In this document: positions 1 to 9,476 of the stretch, one piece after another | How positions within the stretch are numbered: the first letter of the stretch is position 1 | Layout: every line of letters starts with the position of its first letter | NCBI RefSeq assembly: GCF_005491425.1 | Contig: NZ_CP028083.1 | Location: forward strand, 16,001 to 56,000 | DNA length: 40,000 nt | Origin: Lysinibacillus sp. SGAir0095 | GTDB taxonomy: Bacteria; Bacillota; Bacilli; Bacillales_A; Planococcaceae | Direction of reading: 5' to 3' | Notes under the pieces: generated by a model | Told to the model about the DNA's origin: nothing | Seen by the model: the letters and a program-made list of their open reading frames with translations, nothing else | Database searches by the model: none | Position numbers and translations under genes: made by a program

Positions 1-52
1 GCGCCGATGGTAGTTGGGGGCTTCCCCCTGTGAGAGTAGGACGTCGCTAGGC
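1..52 (+). rRNA. rrf: 5S ribosomal RNA, 3' part (partial)
   Basis: The window opens inside a 5S rRNA. The last ~52 nt match the highly conserved 3' end of Firmicute 5S rRNA (GCGCCGATGGTAG, the GGGGG-CTTC-CCCC helix, and the closing GTCGCTAGGC). The 5' part, and presumably 16S and 23S, lie upstream of the window. A rho-independent terminator follows directly, so this is the end of an rRNA operon. Confidence 0.95.
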
Positions 53-57
53 AAATG

Positions 58-86
58 AAACCACTGAGGATTCAGTGGTTTTTTTA
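58..86 (+). terminator. rRNA operon terminator
   Basis: Perfect AACCACTGA / TCAGTGGTT stem with a four-base loop, followed by a run of seven or more T. It sits 6 nt after the 5S rRNA end. Confidence 0.9.
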
Positions 87-253
87 TTGCAAAATGCCAC
101 AACAATAAGAACTGAAGATTATTAGTTGTGGCTAAGAAGAAGAGATAAATACGGAAGAAAGAACTCGACATGTGCCAGAACCGAGGATAACAAGGGATCA
201 AGAAGGATCAAGCGCGGTGTACTTTTTACACAAGTCTTGACTTGACGCAGTTA

Positions 254-331
254 GCCGACGTGTCATCGAACTTCGCAGTTAGAGTGGATGGTAGATAGGG
301 GAATCCTGTGAGAGTTGGAACGTCACTAGGC
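254..331 (+). pseudogene. degenerate 5S rRNA remnant
   Basis: This stretch aligns with 5S rRNA but is decayed. TCGAACTTCGCAGTTAGA resembles the conserved CCGAACACGGAAGTTAAG. GATGGTAG is then intact, the hairpin arm is shortened, and the 3' end reads CCTGTGAGAGTTGGAACGTCACTAGGC against CCTGTGAGAGTAGGACGTCGCTAGGC in the real copy. It is followed by its own terminator, as for the intact 5S at the window start. It is probably the relic of a second 5S gene or of a lost rRNA operon end. The 5' boundary is approximate. Confidence 0.7.
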
Positions 332-336
332 AAACG

Positions 337-368
337 AAAAAACACTGAGAATTCAGTGTTTTTTTTTA
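337..368 (+). terminator. terminator after the 5S remnant
   Basis: AACACTGA-GAAT-TCAGTGTT stem-loop followed by about nine T. The loop-proximal core (ACTGA/TCAGT) is the same as in the terminator after the intact 5S, which supports common descent of the two units. Confidence 0.85.
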
Positions 369-905
369 TAAAAATTGAAAAAAGGAAGTAATTAATAATA
401 ATCATATTTATTAAATGTGAGGAAATGAAGAATATTTCAAATCGTAATTTTTAATTTAGTAATGACTAGAGAGAGAAATATATGTAAGTGTCTGTTGAAA
501 TTTATCGTGTCACTCTAACTTATCAGATAGCCTCATATAAGATGAAAATGTTGAATTTAATCTATCCTGTAGAATCTACAAAGTGTTATTAGGTAGGGTT
601 TAAAAGATACATATTATTAGTTATATTTTATATAAATTTTTTTTATAAACAGCTCTCAACTAAAACTTAAATTTGTTTTCATAATTAATTGGAATATGAA
701 ATTATTAAAGGGAAAATATAACTAAGTAAGTTGAATTCGTTTACAAACCTTGAACATTTTATATTTAGTATTCAAATTAAATAATTATCCTATCGAGGTA
801 AATACTAAGCTAAAGTTGTTCATAAGATTTACTAAAGAGTTGCATGAAAGGGAAAAATGCTAAAAATAATAGAATAATCGGAATAATCTTTCTTTTAAAG
901 TGTCC
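369..905. other. AT-rich intergenic stretch without a recognisable gene
   Basis: Very AT-rich, with stop codons in all frames and no ORF of useful length with a ribosome binding site. I see no riboswitch, tRNA or clear repeat here. It separates the rRNA operon remnant from the guaB promoter region. Confidence 0.6.
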
Positions 906-934
906 TTGACACTTAGATTCCATGTTGTTAATCT
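906..934 (+). promoter_or_regulatory. candidate guaB promoter
   Basis: A perfect -35 box TTGACA (906-911) is followed after 17 bp by a weak -10 TAATCT (929-934). A better-looking TACAAT at 935-940 is also possible but is 23 bp from that -35. Placement 40-70 bp upstream of the guaB start is sensible; the exact -10 is uncertain. Confidence 0.45.
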
Positions 935-953
935 TACAATTAATATTCTTTAA

Positions 954-2438
<1,485 letters not shown>

Positions 2439-2451
2439 GTAGGAAACCTTA

Positions 2452-2497
2452 AGCATACTTTTAACGTCAATATTTGATGTTAGAAGTGTGCTTTTTA
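2452..2497 (+). terminator. guaB terminator
   Basis: A 19-bp stem (2452-2470 with 2474-2492, several G-U pairs) closed by a 3-base loop and followed by TTTTT. Confidence 0.9.
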
Positions 2498-2655
2498 TCT
2501 CTTTTTCAAGTAGATAGTAGCTCTCTAGACAGGAGTTTGATAGGAAAATAATAGTTTGATGAATAGCAATTTGTAAAAAAAACATAAATTTAACTAAATA
2601 TAATGTGTAACCATGATTTTCTATTCTAAACGTAATATTTTTCTTGCACGTTCTA

Positions 2656-2664
2656 TGATAAAAT
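2656..2664 (+). promoter_or_regulatory. candidate dacA promoter (extended -10)
   Basis: TGATAAAAT is an extended -10 box (TGN plus TAAAAT) about 40 bp upstream of the dacA start. No good -35 box is visible 17 bp upstream. The same CTATGATAAAATGA-type element recurs upstream of dgk. Confidence 0.4.
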
Positions 2665-2702
2665 GACGAAAGTAAAGTAAATAATATATTGGAGGTTTTT
2701 TT

Positions 2703-4037
2703 GTGAGAACAGCTAAGAAAGCATCTTGGTTTAGCCTTTTGATAATTCCTATTCTGTTAATCAGCACATTTGTTACAGCTACACCAAGTGCAAGTGCAGA
2801 AACAGACTTAGGTATAAACGTTGATGCAGCGATTTTAATTGACGCAGATACAGGGAAGATTTTATACGAACAAAACGCAGATACTTCTTTAGGAATTGCT
2901 AGTATGTCAAAAATGATGTCTGAGTACATCCTGTTAGATGCGATTAAAGAAGGAACGATAACTTGGGATCAACAATACCGTGTTACCGAGTATACATATA
3001 AAATGTCACAAGACCGTGCTTTAAGTAATGTACCTTTACGTGCAGATGGTACATATTCCATTCAAGAATTATATGAAGCAATGGCAATCTATTCAGCAAA
3101 TGCTGCAACGGTAGGAATTGCTGAAACAATTGCTGGTTCTGAAAAAGAATTTGTGAAATTGATGAATGAAAAAGCAGAAGAAATAGGTCTAGAAGGATAT
3201 AGTTTTGTTAACTCGACTGGTTTAAATAACGCGGATCTTTTTGGAATGCATCCAGAAGGTACTGGTGCTGAAGATGAAAACGTTATGCCGGCTAGATCTG
3301 TAGCAAAGCTTGCTTACCATCTATTAAAAGATCACCCAGAAGTTTTAGAGACTTCTAGTATTCCAAAGAAAACTTTCCGTGAAGGAACTGAAGACCAAAT
3401 TGAAATGGCAAACTGGAACTGGATGCTGCCAGGTTTAGTAAGTGAATACCAAGGTGTAGATGGTTTAAAAACAGGTTCTACACTTTTAGCAGGTCAATGT
3501 TTTACAGGAACTGCGGAACGTAATGGGACTCGTTTAATCGCTGTCGTAATGAATGCAAAGGATTCTAACGGCGATAGTGTTCGTACGGCACGTTTTGATG
3601 CAGCTGCAAAACTATTTGACTATGGTTTTGGCCAATTTACTAAACAAGAGATTGTTCCTGGTAACTTTGTTTTTGAAGGCAATGAAACACTTGCTGTAAC
3701 AAAAGGTAAAGAAAAAAATGTAGAAATTGCAGTGAAAGAACCAATTTCTTTTGTAGTGAAAACTAGTGAAAAAGATTTATATGTCCCTAAACTAGAATTA
3801 GATAAGAAATCGCTTGAAGCAGCTGTTGAAAAAGGTACTGTCGTTGGGAAAGTTGTCATCGAAAAAACAGAAGGTGAAGATTATGGATTTATCGATAGCA
3901 AAAGTTTTTCAACTGATGTCGTAACAACAAGCAGTGTTGAACGTGCTGGATTTGTATCTCTATTCTTCCAAGGAGTGGGTAGCTTCTTCGGTAATGTTTG
4001 GGACGGTATTACAGGGTTCGTCGGTGGATTATTTTAA
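2703..4037 (+). CDS. dacA: D-alanyl-D-alanine carboxypeptidase (PBP5 type)
   Basis: Trims the terminal D-Ala from peptidoglycan pentapeptides at the outer face of the membrane. The 444 aa protein has a Sec signal peptide with cleavage after about residue 32 (SASA-ET). It carries the three penicillin-binding active-site motifs: SMSK (67-70), SAN (131-133) and KTG (256-258). A PBP5 C-terminal beta domain follows, and the protein ends in an amphipathic/hydrophobic helix (last ~30 residues, rich in F, G and V) that anchors family members to the membrane. The GTG start at 2703 is chosen because GGAGG (2691-2695) lies 7 nt upstream. Monocistronic with its own terminator. In B. subtilis dacA leads directly to pdxST; here asnB and pdxR lie between. 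Confidence 0.96.
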   Translation: MRTAKKASWFSLLIIPILLISTFVTATPSASAETDLGINVDAAILIDADTGKILYEQNADTSLGIASMSKMMSEYILLDAIKEGTITWDQQYRVTEYTYKMSQDRALSNVPLRADGTYSIQELYEAMAIYSANAATVGIAETIAGSEKEFVKLMNEKAEEIGLEGYSFVNSTGLNNADLFGMHPEGTGAEDENVMPARSVAKLAYHLLKDHPEVLETSSIPKKTFREGTEDQIEMANWNWMLPGLVSEYQGVDGLKTGSTLLAGQCFTGTAERNGTRLIAVVMNAKDSNGDSVRTARFDAAAKLFDYGFGQFTKQEIVPGNFVFEGNETLAVTKGKEKNVEIAVKEPISFVVKTSEKDLYVPKLELDKKSLEAAVEKGTVVGKVVIEKTEGEDYGFIDSKSFSTDVVTTSSVERAGFVSLFFQGVGSFFGNVWDGITGFVGGLF

Positions 4038-4063
4038 TTAACTAAATAAAAAAGTTCATATAG

Positions 4064-4102
4064 AGCTGTTCTGTAGATGAAAATCTATAGAGCAGCTTTT
4101 TT
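4064..4102 (+). terminator. dacA terminator
   Basis: A 15-bp stem (AGCTGTTCTGTAGAT with ATCTATAGAGCAGCT, G-U pairs allowed) with a 4-base loop and a following T run. Confidence 0.9.
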
Positions 4103-4239
4103 AATAGAAAAATGCTTTCAGACTGACATATTAGAAAACCTATACCCCAAAAATTAGATTGTCACACACTTTTTTTTTTTGGACAAAACAATCTTGCCCA
4201 ATTTCTTCATAAGTTAGTAGGTGAAGGAGCGTGATAAAA

Positions 4240-6075
4240 GTGTGCGGAATTACAGGGTGGATTGATTATACACAATCCCTAAAGAATCAAGATGGAATGA
4301 TAAAGGCTATGACAGAAACATTAAATAAGAGAGGTCCAGATGATGGCAATGTTTGGTCCAGCACACATGCTCTATTAGGGCATCGTCGCTTAGCTGTAAT
4401 TGATTTGATTGGTGGGAAGCAGCCAATGACGAAGGTGCACCAAAACAACTCCTATTGCATGGTGTATAACGGGGAACTTTATAATACAGAAGATATTCGC
4501 CAAGAGCTTTTAAAACGTGGCTATAGCTTTTCTACGTCTTCAGATACGGAAGTGTTGCTAGCTTCATTCATTGAGTGGAGAGAGCAATGTGTCGAGTATT
4601 TAAATGGAATTTACGCATTTGCAGTATGGGATGAACAGGAAGAGGCGTTATATGCCTTCCGAGATCGTCTAGGGGTTAAGCCGTTCTTTTATGTGTTAAA
4701 AGCGGGTTCTCTCCTTTTTGGTTCTGAAATTAAGTCGATACTCGCAAATCCTCAAATTACCCCTCAAATTGACCGCAGGGGCCTTGCAGCGTTATTAAGC
4801 ATTGGTCCATCAAGAGTGCCAGGAAATGGTGTATATAAAGGAATTGAAGAGCTTGAGCCAGGAAATGCATTTAAATTTTCTAAAGAGGGCTTGAAAAAAT
4901 GGCGTTACTGGAACGTAAAAAGTGAAAAGCATGAACATAACTTTGAAGAGACGGTTGAGCAAGTACGCTATTTAGTAACAGACGCCATTAAACGTCAGCT
5001 AGTTTCAGATGTACCACTTTGTACCTTCTTGTCTGGTGGTTTGGATTCGAGTATTATTACGGCTATCGCTGCCAATACGTACAATCAAGAAGGCCGTACA
5101 TTACAGACTTACTCCATTGATTATGAAGGCAATGAAAAGTTTTTTGAAAAGAATGACTTTCAAACATCCCAGGATAGCTACTGGATTAACAAAATGACGG
5201 AAGAATTCAAAACAAATCACTTCGATATTATTCTGTCTCAAAAAGATATTGTTGATTATTTAGAAGAAGCCATGCTAGTACGTGACTTACCTGGTATGGT
5301 GGATATTGATAGTTCATTACTGGTAGCTTGCCGTGTGATAAAAGAAGGGTATACAGTGGCTTTATCCGGTGAATGTGCTGATGAGGTATTTGGTGGATAT
5401 CCGTGGTTCCATCGTGATTATGAGCTTTTCCCATGGATTCGGTCAGCCGATGAGCGGGAAGGCTTCCTAAGAAAAGAATGGCAATCTAAACTTCAATTAA
5501 AAGAATTTATGAAGTATGCCTTTGAGGAAGCTGTTAAGGATTCACCAAAGCTTGAAGGGGAAGATTCAAAAGCAGCAAAACAACGAGAGCTATTTTACTT
5601 AAATATGCGTTATTTTATGCAAACTTTATTGGAACGAAAGGATCGCATGAGTATGGGGGCTAGTTTAGAGGTTCGTGTACCATTTGCAGATCATCGAATC
5701 GTAGAGTACGCATGGAATATTCCGTGGGAAATGAAAAACGTGGCAAATATGGAGAAGGGACTTTTACGTAAAGCAGTGGAAGGACTTTTACCAGAAGAAG
5801 TATTATATCGCAAAAAGAATCCATATCCAAAAACATATCATCCAGCTTACACAAATGGTGTGAAAGATTTGTTGAGCAGTACACTTTCCAGAAAAGATTC
5901 GATACTGCATGAGCTATTTGAAAAAGAGCAACTAGCAAGCCTGGTCGCAACAGGCGGATCCTCTTTTAAAGTGCCATGGTTTGGCCAGTTGATGGCAGGT
6001 CCACAGCTACTTGCATACTTAGTCCAAATCGATCGCTGGTTTGAAAATTATCATATTGAATTACTGGATCAATAA
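4240..6075 (+). CDS. asnB: asparagine synthetase (glutamine-hydrolysing), AsnB/AsnO type
   Basis: Makes asparagine from aspartate, ATP and glutamine. The N-terminal class II glutaminase domain needs a Cys directly after the initiator Met. The in-frame GTG at 4240 gives M-C-G-I-T-G-W, so this is taken as the start. It has GAAGGAG (4223-4229) 10 nt upstream, whereas a GTG at 4231 would sit one base from that site and would bury the nucleophile. The product is 611 aa. The glutaminase domain covers about residues 1-210 (RGPDDGN, HRRLAVIDL, YNGELYN motifs). The synthetase PP-loop SGGLDSS is at 265-271, followed by the AsnB-like ATP-pyrophosphatase domain (SGECADEVFGGYPWF, MSMGASLEVRVPF). Length is close to B. 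subtilis AsnO (YisO). Monocistronic. Which asn paralogue it is cannot be settled from one sequence. Confidence 0.93.
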   Translation: MCGITGWIDYTQSLKNQDGMIKAMTETLNKRGPDDGNVWSSTHALLGHRRLAVIDLIGGKQPMTKVHQNNSYCMVYNGELYNTEDIRQELLKRGYSFSTSSDTEVLLASFIEWREQCVEYLNGIYAFAVWDEQEEALYAFRDRLGVKPFFYVLKAGSLLFGSEIKSILANPQITPQIDRRGLAALLSIGPSRVPGNGVYKGIEELEPGNAFKFSKEGLKKWRYWNVKSEKHEHNFEETVEQVRYLVTDAIKRQLVSDVPLCTFLSGGLDSSIITAIAANTYNQEGRTLQTYSIDYEGNEKFFEKNDFQTSQDSYWINKMTEEFKTNHFDIILSQKDIVDYLEEAMLVRDLPGMVDIDSSLLVACRVIKEGYTVALSGECADEVFGGYPWFHRDYELFPWIRSADEREGFLRKEWQSKLQLKEFMKYAFEEAVKDSPKLEGEDSKAAKQRELFYLNMRYFMQTLLERKDRMSMGASLEVRVPFADHRIVEYAWNIPWEMKNVANMEKGLLRKAVEGLLPEEVLYRKKNPYPKTYHPAYTNGVKDLLSSTLSRKDSILHELFEKEQLASLVATGGSSFKVPWFGQLMAGPQLLAYLVQIDRWFENYHIELLDQ

Positions 6076-6082
6076 TTAAGAA

Positions 6083-6117
6083 GGGAAGTCTCATAGTTCA
6101 TGAGATTTCCCTTTTTT
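6083..6117 (+). terminator. asnB terminator, overlapping the pdxR 3' end
   Basis: GGGAAGTCTCAT (6083-6094) pairs with ATGAGATTTCCC (6100-6111), loop of 5, followed by six T. The hairpin includes the last codons of the convergent pdxR gene. Confidence 0.9.
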
Positions 6118-7524
6118 ATGGCTTCTTTTAATCCCCCAACAGTTCATTAGTTTATGAATAGCTGGCTCAACATCATCTAATGCCACACCGCCAAATCCAA
6201 GTAAAAAAGTCGGTTGCTCATATTCAATTGGTCTTAATAAGTAATCAGATACGGGGTAGACTGCTATTCCACTTTTATTTGCAATCTGCTTTAAGTCATT
6301 CTCTGATTTATCTAAGGGTACTGAAATTAAAATGTGCATTCCAGCATGGTCGCCCGTAATGGAAGTAGTCGGATAAAAGCTTGTTAGAGTATTGGTTAGC
6401 CTATCATGCTTTTTTCGGTAAATTTTCCTCATTCGATTTAAGTGCTTTGAGAAGTGACCGTCCTTCATAAAATTCGCTAAGATGTGTTGGTCAAATCTTG
6501 GAACAGTGGCTGAATAATAGCTAAAAATCTCCTGATAGGATTTCAAAAGGGCAGGAGGTAAAACAAAATAAGCAACACGCAACGAAGGCATTAAAGACTT
6601 CGTAAAAGTACTTAAATAGATCACCTTTTCATTTTGATCCATCCCTTGTAATGCTGGTATTGGTTTTCCGATATAACGAAACTCACTATCATAATCATCT
6701 TCAATGATATACCGATTAGCCGCTTTGGCCGCCCAATTTAATAAGTGTGTTCTTCTAGCAGCTGATAGTACAGCTCCTGTAGGGAATTGATGGGAAGGGG
6801 TAATATATACGATATTTGCATCGGTATTTTCTAGTTCATCAACGACTAGGCCATCTTCATCTACAGCAATTGGAACAGCCTTGTTTGTTAGATGAATTCT
6901 AGGGATTGCAGAATAACCTGGATTTTCGAGAGCAATTTTTGAATTCGTCTCGATTAAACGTAAAATCATAGGCAGTAAATGTTCAGTCCCTGACCCAATA
7001 ACAATCTGCTCTGGATTACAGATAATTCCTCGAGATTGATACAAATAATTAGCAATTTCTAAACGGAGTTCATACTCTCCTTGAGGCTCGCCTACTTGGA
7101 GATATTCCTTGGATGGAAAATCAAATAAATCCTTAGCATACTTTCTCCATATGGCAAAAGGGAAGGATTCCGTATCAATTTTCCCAGGATGAAAATTATA
7201 TTGATAAGGCTCAGTTCCTTTTAAAACAGTTTCAACTTTTATTTTCGCCTGTTTATTTTCTACAAAGGGCAATTCGTCAATTTCCTCAACAAAGAAGCCT
7301 ATACGCGGTTTAGAAGCAATATAGCCCTCTGCTAGTAATTGCCCATATGCAATCTCGACTGTTGTTTGGCTAATATTTAGAAAGTCGGCTAACTTCCTTT
7401 TGGAGGGTAATTTTGTTCCGACTTCAATTTGCTTTGTAATAATCGCATCTTTCATTCCCATATAGAGTTGTTCATATAATGGTTTTTTACTATTTTTTTC
7501 AAGCTTGAAAATTAGCATATCCAT
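6091..7524 (-). CDS. pdxR: MocR-type transcriptional regulator, probable PdxR
   Basis: A GntR-type winged helix (about residues 10-80, with [22 protein letters not shown]) fused to an aminotransferase class I-like domain that binds PLP. The predicted PLP lysine is in [11 protein letters not shown] (about residue 309). This architecture defines the MocR family. PdxR members lie divergent from pdxST and activate it when PLP is low; this gene does lie head to head with pdxS. The start at 7524 is chosen because AGGAGG (7532-7537) is 7 nt upstream, while the ATG at 7530 is only 1 nt from it. The product is 477 aa. B. subtilis lacks this regulator, but other Bacillales and Listeria have it. The PdxR role is inferred from context and would be weaker without it. 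Confidence 0.88.
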   Translation of the reverse strand: MDMLIFKLEKNSKKPLYEQLYMGMKDAIITKQIEVGTKLPSKRKLADFLNISQTTVEIAYGQLLAEGYIASKPRIGFFVEEIDELPFVENKQAKIKVETVLKGTEPYQYNFHPGKIDTESFPFAIWRKYAKDLFDFPSKEYLQVGEPQGEYELRLEIANYLYQSRGIICNPEQIVIGSGTEHLLPMILRLIETNSKIALENPGYSAIPRIHLTNKAVPIAVDEDGLVVDELENTDANIVYITPSHQFPTGAVLSAARRTHLLNWAAKAANRYIIEDDYDSEFRYIGKPIPALQGMDQNEKVIYLSTFTKSLMPSLRVAYFVLPPALLKSYQEIFSYYSATVPRFDQHILANFMKDGHFSKHLNRMRKIYRKKHDRLTNTLTSFYPTTSITGDHAGMHILISVPLDKSENDLKQIANKSGIAVYPVSDYLLRPIEYEQPTFLLGFGGVALDDVEPAIHKLMNCWGIKRSHKKGKSHEL

Positions 7525-7539
7525 GGGCATTCCTCCTAT

Positions 7540-7598
7540 GTGACCATAAGACTTTTTGGAAAATTGACTCTTTTTATATGGTCAATTTTTATTATACT
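7540..7598. promoter_or_regulatory. candidate PdxR operator and pdxS/pdxR promoter region
   Basis: The short divergent intergenic region holds a perfect 8-bp inverted repeat, TGACCATA (7541-7548) and TATGGTCA (7577-7584). A third related half-site, TTGACTCTT, starts at 7564 in direct orientation. Two direct and one inverted element is the arrangement described for MocR/PdxR operators in other Firmicutes. A -10-like TATACT (7593-7598) lies just downstream in the pdxS direction without a good -35 box, as expected of an activated promoter. Confidence 0.55.
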
Positions 7599-7632
7599 TG
7601 AAACCATCAAAGTAGTGGAGGGGAAATTTCAC

Positions 7633-8517
7633 ATGAGACTAGTTGGAACTGAGAGAGTAAAACGTGGTATGGCTGAAATGCAAAAAGGTGGCGTCATTAT
7701 GGATGTTATTAATGCGGAGCAAGCAAAAATAGCAGAAGCTGCAGGAGCAGTTGCTGTAATGGCCTTAGAACGTGTTCCATCAGATATTCGTAAAGCAGGC
7801 GGCGTTGCACGAATGGCAGATCCACGTATTGTAGAAGAAGTTATGAATGCTGTATCGATTCCAGTGATGGCTAAGGCACGTATTGGTCATATTGTAGAAG
7901 CCCGTGTATTAGAAGCAATGGGTGTAGATTATATTGATGAAAGCGAAGTATTAACACCGGCAGATGAGGAATTTCATTTATTAAAAAGTGACTATACAGT
8001 CCCTTTTGTATGTGGGTGCCGTGATCTAGGAGAAGCTGCCCGTCGTATTGGGGAAGGTGCTTCGATGCTCCGTACAAAAGGTGAGCCAGGCACTGGCAAT
8101 ATCGTTGAAGCTGTACGTCATATAAGAAAAGTAAATGCACAGGTAAGACGTGTGGTTGGCATGAATGAAGACGAACTAATGACTGAAGCGAAAGATTTAG
8201 GTGCACCATATGAATTACTGATTGAAATTAAACGATTAGGACGTCTTCCAGTGGTTAATTTCGCTGCTGGGGGAGTAGCAACGCCAGCTGATGCTGCTTT
8301 AATGATGGAATTAGGAGCAGATGGTGTTTTTGTTGGTTCCGGTATTTTCAAATCCGAAAATCCTGAAAAATTTGCCCGTGCCATTGTAGAAGCGACAACT
8401 CATTACAAGGATTATCAACTAATTGCTGAAATTTCAAAAGAGCTAGGAAGTCCGATGAAGGGCATTGAAATTGCAACACTTCTAGATAGTGAACGTATGC
8501 AGGAACGAGGTTGGTAG
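7633..8517 (+). CDS. pdxS: pyridoxal 5'-phosphate synthase, lyase subunit
   Basis: Condenses ribose 5-phosphate, glyceraldehyde 3-phosphate and ammonia (supplied by PdxT) into PLP in a dodecamer with PdxT. The ATG at 7633 gives 294 aa, the usual family length. It is preceded by GGAGGGG (7617-7623) at 9 nt, and the upstream in-frame extension is non-coding regulatory DNA. The (beta/alpha)8 barrel keeps both catalytic lysines, K81 in MAKARIGH and K149 in [11 protein letters not shown], and the phosphate-binding [15 protein letters not shown] and VFVGSGIF loops. The MQERGW C-terminus is typical. pdxT starts 1 nt after the stop, so the two are translationally coupled. Confidence 0.97.
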   Translation: MRLVGTERVKRGMAEMQKGGVIMDVINAEQAKIAEAAGAVAVMALERVPSDIRKAGGVARMADPRIVEEVMNAVSIPVMAKARIGHIVEARVLEAMGVDYIDESEVLTPADEEFHLLKSDYTVPFVCGCRDLGEAARRIGEGASMLRTKGEPGTGNIVEAVRHIRKVNAQVRRVVGMNEDELMTEAKDLGAPYELLIEIKRLGRLPVVNFAAGGVATPADAALMMELGADGVFVGSGIFKSENPEKFARAIVEATTHYKDYQLIAEISKELGSPMKGIEIATLLDSERMQERGW

Positions 8518-8518
8518 G

Positions 8519-9121
8519 ATGAAAATAGGCGTTCTTGCTTTACAAGGTGCAGTGAGAGAGCATATTCATCAGATTAAATCCCTGGGTTGTGAAGCTATTG
8601 AAGTCAAATCCTTGAATGATCTCTCTGGATTAAACGGACTGGTGTTACCTGGTGGGGAAAGTACAGCGATGCGTAAATTATTGACCCGCTTTCAATTGCT
8701 GAACCCAATCCGTTCCTTGGCTCAACTAGGATTACCGATGTTTGGAACCTGTGCGGGGCTTATTTTATTAGCTAAAGAAATTGTAGGTTATGATGAAGCA
8801 CATCTGGGTTTAATGGATGTTGTGATAGAACGAAATTCCTTTGGCAGACAGGTTGATAGTTTTGAAGTGGAAATGTCAGTAAAACATGTAGGGGACAATA
8901 TTCCAGGAGTATTTATTCGAGCACCGCATATTGTTTCTGTTGGACCTGGTGTCGACGTTCTAGCTGAGTATAATGGGCGAATAGTTTTAGCAAAAGAAGG
9001 ACAATACTTAGGTTGTTCTTTTCATCCTGAATTAACGGAAGATACTCGTCTAATGCAATATTTTATTGAAATGGTGAGAGATTTTAATAAGACTTCTCTT
9101 GCAAAATCGCACAGCATATAG
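8519..9121 (+). CDS. pdxT: pyridoxal 5'-phosphate synthase, glutaminase subunit
   Basis: Class I glutamine amidotransferase that releases ammonia for PdxS. The ATG at 8519 (MKIGVLALQGAVREH) fits the family N-terminus and gives 200 aa. An alternative start 30 nt upstream would overlap pdxS and add unrelated residues. The catalytic triad is visible: nucleophile C78 in FGTCAGL, and H169 and E171 in SFHPELTED. The LPGGEST and RNSFGRQVDSFE motifs are intact. It is the last gene of the pdxST operon; the serS promoter and T-box leader follow. Confidence 0.96.
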   Translation: MKIGVLALQGAVREHIHQIKSLGCEAIEVKSLNDLSGLNGLVLPGGESTAMRKLLTRFQLLNPIRSLAQLGLPMFGTCAGLILLAKEIVGYDEAHLGLMDVVIERNSFGRQVDSFEVEMSVKHVGDNIPGVFIRAPHIVSVGPGVDVLAEYNGRIVLAKEGQYLGCSFHPELTEDTRLMQYFIEMVRDFNKTSLAKSHSI

Positions 9122-9127
9122 TACATT
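9099..9127 (+). promoter_or_regulatory. candidate serS promoter
   Basis: TTGCAA (9099-9104), 17 bp spacer, TACATT (9122-9127). It overlaps the end of pdxT and would start transcription about 35 nt before the conserved 5' part of the T-box leader. Weak match, supported by position. Confidence 0.35.
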
Positions 9128-9167
9128 ATGGTTAATTTAATTCGCATATGGCGAATAACATATTGAT

Positions 9168-9398
9168 AACATCGATGATAGGAAGTAGTAACAAGCGTGT
9201 TTTTTTAAGAGAGTCAGCGGTTGGTGGAAGCTGATAGAAGCACTTGTGAATCCGTCCTTGAGTTGCTTAAGCTGAATTCGCAGTAGGCTTTTGCCGGTTG
9301 AAAAGCCGTTATGAGATAAGCGGATTAGAACTTTTTCTAATCAATTAGGGTGGCAACGCGGGTAGCTCTCGTCCCTTTATGGGGATGAGGGCTTTTTT
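9168..9398 (+). promoter_or_regulatory. T-box riboswitch leader of serS (serine specifier UCC)
   Basis: The leader has the features of a Firmicute T-box. AAGTAGTAACAAG lies at its 5' end. The stem I distal element AGAGAGTCAGCGG-TTGGTG follows. The specifier region is GTGAA-TCC-GTCC, with UCC (Ser) at 9251-9253. The T-box bulge AGGGTGGCAACGCGGG is at 9347-9362. Uncharged tRNA-Ser pairing at the bulge would stabilise the antiterminator. The downstream gene is serS, which agrees with the UCC specifier. A GAA-TTC triplet further on (Phe) was considered but lies outside the expected loop position. Confidence 0.9.
9365..9398 (+). terminator. T-box attenuator terminator
   Basis: GCTCTCGTCCC pairs with GGGGATGAGGGC around a TTTAT loop, followed by six T (9393-9398). 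It is the regulated terminator of the serS T-box leader. Confidence 0.9.
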
Positions 9399-9476
9399 GT
9401 GTTCTCTTTCTCTAATACGGTGAAGTGGATGGAATAACAATATAACGAAGAAAATAACTATAATGGAGGAATCAAC

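Noticed and set aside
4150..4200. AGATTGT/ACAATCT inverted arms around a T tract upstream of asnB
   Set aside because: Arms are only 7 bp and flank a homopolymer; too weak to call an operator or terminator.
9282..9300. Phe codon TTC in GAATTCGC as T-box specifier
   Set aside because: It lies after the expected stem I specifier loop position, and the downstream gene is serS, which fits the UCC in GTGAATCCGTCC.
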